NCBI GenBank assembly: GCA_002403175.1 | Contig: DHHG01000077.1 | Span: forward strand, 1 to 8,079 | Source: Syntrophaceae bacterium UBA4778 | GTDB lineage: Bacteria > Desulfobacterota > Syntrophia > Syntrophales > UBA4778 | Direction: 5' to 3' | DNA: 8,079 bases | Shown: one piece after another, positions 6,363-8,079 of the stretch | How the letters are laid out: each line of letters starts with the position of its first letter | Position numbering within the stretch: the stretch's first letter is position 1 | The notes under the pieces: generated by a model | Database searches by the model: none | Seen by the model: the letters and a program-made list of their open reading frames with translations, nothing else | What the model was told of the DNA's origin: nothing | Position numbers and translations under genes: made by a program

Positions 6363-7346
6363 ATGAAACGCTCATTTACAGGGATTTTAATTTTATTGGT
6401 GTTGATGATTCCGGCATTTGCATTCTCCATCGAAACAGACGCCAAAGATGCGTTTGCCATGCCTGCGGGATTAGATGCATTTATTATGTATTACAGGCTC
6501 TTTACCGCGAATACCAAATATGTAAATGGAAGCGTCGATAATTCTACAACGTATGACTCTGCCAAAGCGAATATAATTATAGCCAGGGCGGTCCATTACG
6601 GAAAGTTTATCGGTCCTTCCGTATACAACATTAATGTATTACTTCCCATGGGAATGCAGGAAGTTGAAACAAGAGGGGGCTCAACCCCTGTGACAGGTAA
6701 TTTCAAACAGACTGCCAGCGGGATTGGTGACATGACCTTGCAAGCCGCTGTCTTCACTCCCCTGTGGGGGAAGACAGCCCCCTCAGGTCACCTCGGCTTC
6801 CCTGATCAGCTCGACTTCACTATTGCGGAGTACATCACCTTTCCCACTGGAGAATATCGTGAAAGCAGGCTGATCAACATGGGTGATAGACGATACGCAT
6901 GCACCTCACAAATGGCATTGGGATTAAGACTCGGTAATCTGTGGCTTTCCGTCGTGGGCGATATTGAATTTTTTACAGATAACAGGGATTTTGATCCCAG
7001 TCTGGTGGCCGGTTTGCCTGAAGGAAGCTTGAACAAGGTAGATCTTAAAAAGGATACCCAGTATTCCTATCAGGGTCATATAGCCTATGATTTCAGCAAA
7101 ACGATAGAACTCGGGGTTTCCGCCATTCATGTTTCAGGCGGCAACACGCACTTTGACGGCACGCAGCTGGGTCTTACCGACTATGTGAACCTGACCGGAA
7201 ACCAGGGCGAGACGTATTTAAAGTTCGGAGCCGGTTTCATGCTGAGTCCGAACTTCCAGCTTCTCCTTCAGTACCGACAGGATATCGAAAACAAGAACGG
7301 CTATCGCTTTAGCGGTCCACAGGGAAGGCTCTCCTATTTGTTTTAG
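6363..7346 (+). CDS. Outer-membrane beta-barrel protein, Phenol_MetA_deg (SphA/MetA-pathway) type
   Basis: A 327-residue protein with a clear signal peptide (MKRS, then a hydrophobic core, with cleavage likely after AFA at residue 20). The mature part alternates aromatic and polar residues in beta-strand fashion and ends RLSYLF, with the terminal Phe typical of barrels inserted by BamA. The early segment AMPAGLDAFIMYYRLFTA, the later GIGDMTLQAAVFTPLW and the strand pair near the end resemble the 'transporter/MetA-pathway of phenol degradation' family, thought to pass hydrophobic compounds across the outer membrane. The substrate cannot be read from sequence. The start at 6363 has AGAGAGGG closely upstream. 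It is the second gene of the sigma-54 operon and is followed by a strong terminator. A decayed partial copy lies at 7519-7712. Confidence 0.85.
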   Translation: MKRSFTGILILLVLMIPAFAFSIETDAKDAFAMPAGLDAFIMYYRLFTANTKYVNGSVDNSTTYDSAKANIIIARAVHYGKFIGPSVYNINVLLPMGMQEVETRGGSTPVTGNFKQTASGIGDMTLQAAVFTPLWGKTAPSGHLGFPDQLDFTIAEYITFPTGEYRESRLINMGDRRYACTSQMALGLRLGNLWLSVVGDIEFFTDNRDFDPSLVAGLPEGSLNKVDLKKDTQYSYQGHIAYDFSKTIELGVSAIHVSGGNTHFDGTQLGLTDYVNLTGNQGETYLKFGAGFMLSPNFQLLLQYRQDIENKNGYRFSGPQGRLSYLF

Positions 7347-7407
7347 GAGAAATATGCAGGCGAATAAAATGCATGCGGGTTAGAGAGGTCATGCGGAATT
7401 CAAATGA

Positions 7408-7447
7408 GGGCGTGAGGTGTTCCCATCGGTTCACCTCATGCCCTTTT
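7408..7447 (+). terminator. Rho-independent terminator of the sigma-54 operon
   Basis: GGGCGTGAGGTG (7408-7419) pairs with CACCTCATGCCC (7432-7443) through 12 positions including one G-U pair. The loop is 12 bases, followed by TTTT. It lies 62 bases after the outer-membrane protein stop codon. A second small GC stem with ATTTTT follows at about 7441-7465. Confidence 0.85.
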
Positions 7448-7518
7448 CATATGGGGGCATTTTTAATGTTGTAATGGAGAACATCGAAATCGGTATTCTG
7501 AGACCATGTGCCGGTGGG

Positions 7519-7712
7519 GCGGGATTGGTGAGATGACCTTGCAAGTTGTCTTCACGCCCCTTTTGAAACAGTTCTCTCAGGCTACTCTTGTATTTCTCGA
7601 TCATATGACCTCACGTTTCCACAATGCATCGTCTTTCACAAGGGAGAATAACCTGAAAGCGGGCTGATCAATAAGGATTACCAGGCCATACGGGTTTACC
7701 TTACAAATGACC
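7519..7712 (+). pseudogene. Remnant of a second Phenol_MetA_deg outer-membrane protein gene
   Basis: This stretch aligns along nearly its full length with 6718-6914 of the intact gene (194 against 197 bases). Shared blocks include GCGGGATTGGTGA, ATGACCTTGCAA, GTCTTCAC, GGAGAATA and GGCTGATCAA. In frame it reads GIGEMTLQVVFTPL, close to GIGDMTLQAAVFTPL of the intact protein, then loses the frame through small indels and stops. No start region and no C-terminal strands were recognised; the flanks are too diverged to place the true ends. Confidence 0.82.
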
Positions 7713-7937
7713 TAAAGTTATCCTGAATATTTCCGATTATTGCTAATAGCAGGCTGTTGTATCCCGGGAATAACTATCAGCGAATGTGTTTTGTATGGAG
7801 CTGAAAAGCATAGGATTCAGCAAGATTAATTATTCAATTTATTTACAAGGCACAACACTAGGTTAGTTGCATTTAATAATTCGTAAAGGATGCATTATTC
7901 TGGCTTCCTGCATCATAACCATTTAAGGAGGAGGGAA
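7713..7937 (+). other. Intergenic region upstream of the last gene, with a degenerate copy of the sigma-54 control region
   Basis: No coding capacity is apparent. At 7768-7808 blocks TCAG, TGTG, TTTT, TAT, GG and TGAAAAG occur in the order of direct-repeat copy B. Near 7828-7866 the bases resemble 5091-5130, including GATT, TTCA, GGCACA and TTAGT. A six-base inverted repeat, GATGCA (7889-7894) and TGCATC (7909-7914), sits in the probable leader. The similarity is partial and needs gaps. Confidence 0.4.
7848..7863 (+). promoter_or_regulatory. Degenerate sigma-54-like promoter
   Basis: AGGCAC-AACAC-TAGGT has a good -24 half. Its -12 half lacks the near-invariant C of the GC pair, so it may be weak or dead. 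It is listed because its surroundings resemble those of the strong promoter at 5113 and it lies 75 bases before the next start codon. Confidence 0.25.
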
Positions 7938-8079
7938 ATGGGTTTTATTTCGGATACCAGTTTTGTCACGCAGACGATTGTTTACCATGTTACGGTAATT
8001 TTTGGATTGTCAATGTCTGCGCTTGGTCTGTACCTGATTTATGGGAAAAATCTGATCTTCAAACTTTTTCTCTGGACCT
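7938..8079 (+). CDS. Unrecognised membrane protein, N-terminal 47 residues only; runs off right edge
   Basis: ATG 7938 is preceded by AAGGAGGAGGG, an excellent ribosome site five to eight bases upstream, and the frame stays open to the window end. The visible part begins MGFISDTSFVTQTIVYH and contains one clear hydrophobic helix (about 15-37) ending at GKN, then a second hydrophobic stretch, so it is probably a multi-pass membrane protein. No family was recognised. Its position behind a decayed outer-membrane protein copy and a degenerate control region makes it a possible relative or partner of the 5252-7346 pair, but sequence similarity to the 5252 protein is not evident. Confidence 0.75.
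   Translation, partial: MGFISDTSFVTQTIVYHVTVIFGLSMSALGLYLIYGKNLIFKLFLWT

Overview
The window looks like a piece of a Gram-negative, probably deltaproteobacterial (Desulfobacterota-like) chromosome. This is an inference from a large receiver-PAS-PAS-PAS-AAA+-Fis activator, a textbook sigma-54 promoter, an outer-membrane protein ending in aromatic Phe, and a KAS/chain-length-factor type synthase. No rRNA, tRNA, CRISPR array, transposase or integrase was seen.

Left part, minus strand (1-1885): a small biosynthetic operon driven by a sigma-70-type promoter. An acyl carrier protein (1522-1779) is followed after 14 bases by a large beta-ketoacyl-ACP synthase that starts at TTG 1507 and runs off the left edge. 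The synthase has a complete catalytic KAS domain (Cys143, His273, Lys304, His309). It continues in the same frame into a second KAS-like domain resembling the chain-length-factor partners of aryl-polyene or resorcinol-type pathways. The rest of that pathway should lie to the left.

Middle, minus strand (2039-4618): an 859-residue sigma-54 activator with its own candidate promoter. Two of its PAS domains are a tandem duplication still plain at DNA level.

Right part, plus strand (4619-8079): a non-coding control region holds two copies of a 38-bp direct repeat and a near-perfect -24/-12 promoter at 5113-5128. It drives two genes. The first encodes a seven-helix membrane protein distantly like the AveC 'spirocyclase' family, and the second an outer-membrane protein of the Phenol_MetA_deg type. 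A strong terminator follows at 7408. Beyond it lie a decayed second copy of part of the outer-membrane protein gene, a degenerate copy of the repeat and promoter, and the start of another membrane protein that runs off the right edge.

Working model (inference): the activator drives the membrane protein/outer-membrane protein pair through the sigma-54 promoter, using the 38-bp repeats as enhancer sites. One repeat overlaps the activator's own promoter, which suggests autoregulation. The module appears to have been duplicated once and partly lost. Whether the ACP/KAS operon supplies a lipid or polyketide handled by the membrane and outer-membrane proteins cannot be decided from this sequence.
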